Positions 32,901-32,940 of a DNA stretch of 32,940 nt are shown one piece after another. Each line of letters opens with the position of its first letter. Position 1 is the first letter of the stretch. Location of the stretch: positions 1 through 32,940 of the forward strand of contig CALQAH020000026.1 of NCBI GenBank assembly GCA_943328505.2. Reading direction: 5' to 3'. The notes beneath the pieces were generated by a model, which worked only from the letters and a program-made list of their open reading frames with translations, searched no databases and was not told where the DNA came from. This DNA comes from Rhizobium sp. Q54 (lineage in GTDB: Bacteria; Bacteroidota; Bacteroidia; Flavobacteriales; Flavobacteriaceae). Position numbers and translations under genes: made by a program.

Positions 32901-32940
32901 TTTTTGTTCTAATTGGATATAAATTTCAAGCAAAAAATGC

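Noticed and set aside
1..32940. CRISPR arrays, prophage, insertion sequences, defence systems
   Set aside because: No regular spaced repeats, transposase, integrase cluster or defence-type genes were seen; the only recombinase is the housekeeping Xer protein.

Overview
The window looks like a chromosomal segment of a Flavobacteriaceae bacterium, most likely Flavobacterium or a close relative. The evidence is low GC, Bacteroidota-type promoters (TTG/TTTG about 19-23 nt upstream of TAnnTTTG), start codons that mostly lack Shine-Dalgarno (SD) sequences, a SusC/SusD pair, a protein with a type IX secretion (T9SS) tail, and typical families of the group (DUF2851, GLPGLI, 'putative porin', short HPF, LysRS with a C-terminal extension). 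I see no phage, insertion sequence, CRISPR array or defence island, and every gene except rpoB, which is cut by the left edge, is complete.

Region 1 (1-7700, all minus strand) is a translation/transcription cluster read right to left: rpsU, xerC, hpf, tRNA-Thr(TGT), tRNA-Tyr, tRNA-Thr(GGT), tuf, tRNA-Trp, secE, nusG, rplK, rplA, rplJ, rplL, rpoB. It resembles the E. coli thrU-tyrU-glyT-thrT-tufB-secE-nusG-rplKAJL-rpoBC order, but no tRNA-Gly lies between tRNA-Tyr and tRNA-Thr. That spacer instead holds a run of small palindromes. Four terminator-like hairpins sit between genes of the cluster (after rpsU, hpf, tuf and rplL). Three of them have no recognisable promoter between the hairpin and the next gene, which suggests partial read-through as a way of setting expression ratios. 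rpsU (bS21) carries a full-strength SD, unlike its neighbours.

Region 2 (7768-11372, minus) is a likely operon of DUF2851, a small PspC-like membrane protein, a membrane-anchored helix-hairpin-helix protein and an acyl-CoA dehydrogenase. Divergent from it is a secreted protein (11456-13129) in which a GLPGLI-like N-terminal half is joined to a PNGase F-like two-domain enzyme. Region 3 (13201-16608, minus) has cystathionine beta-synthase and an outer-membrane putative porin, each with its own promoter signal. Region 4 (16729-23308, minus) is a four-gene SusC-SusD-lipoprotein-lipoprotein operon with a good promoter and a strong terminator. It has no adjacent glycan-degrading enzyme, so its substrate cannot be read from context.

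Region 5 (23508-27594) is housekeeping: rnhB, lipB, lysS, then two small exported proteins, one an LTXXQ/Spy-like helical protein. Region 6 (27644-32648, minus) is a tightly packed operon of a PLP enzyme (ACC deaminase/D-cysteine desulfhydrase family), a lipoprotein glucosaminidase with LysM and hemL, followed to the right by a T9SS-secreted protein. Upstream of the latter is a 12-nt direct repeat with a 20-bp period, and the window ends with a 61-nt inverted repeat that looks like a dispersed palindromic element.
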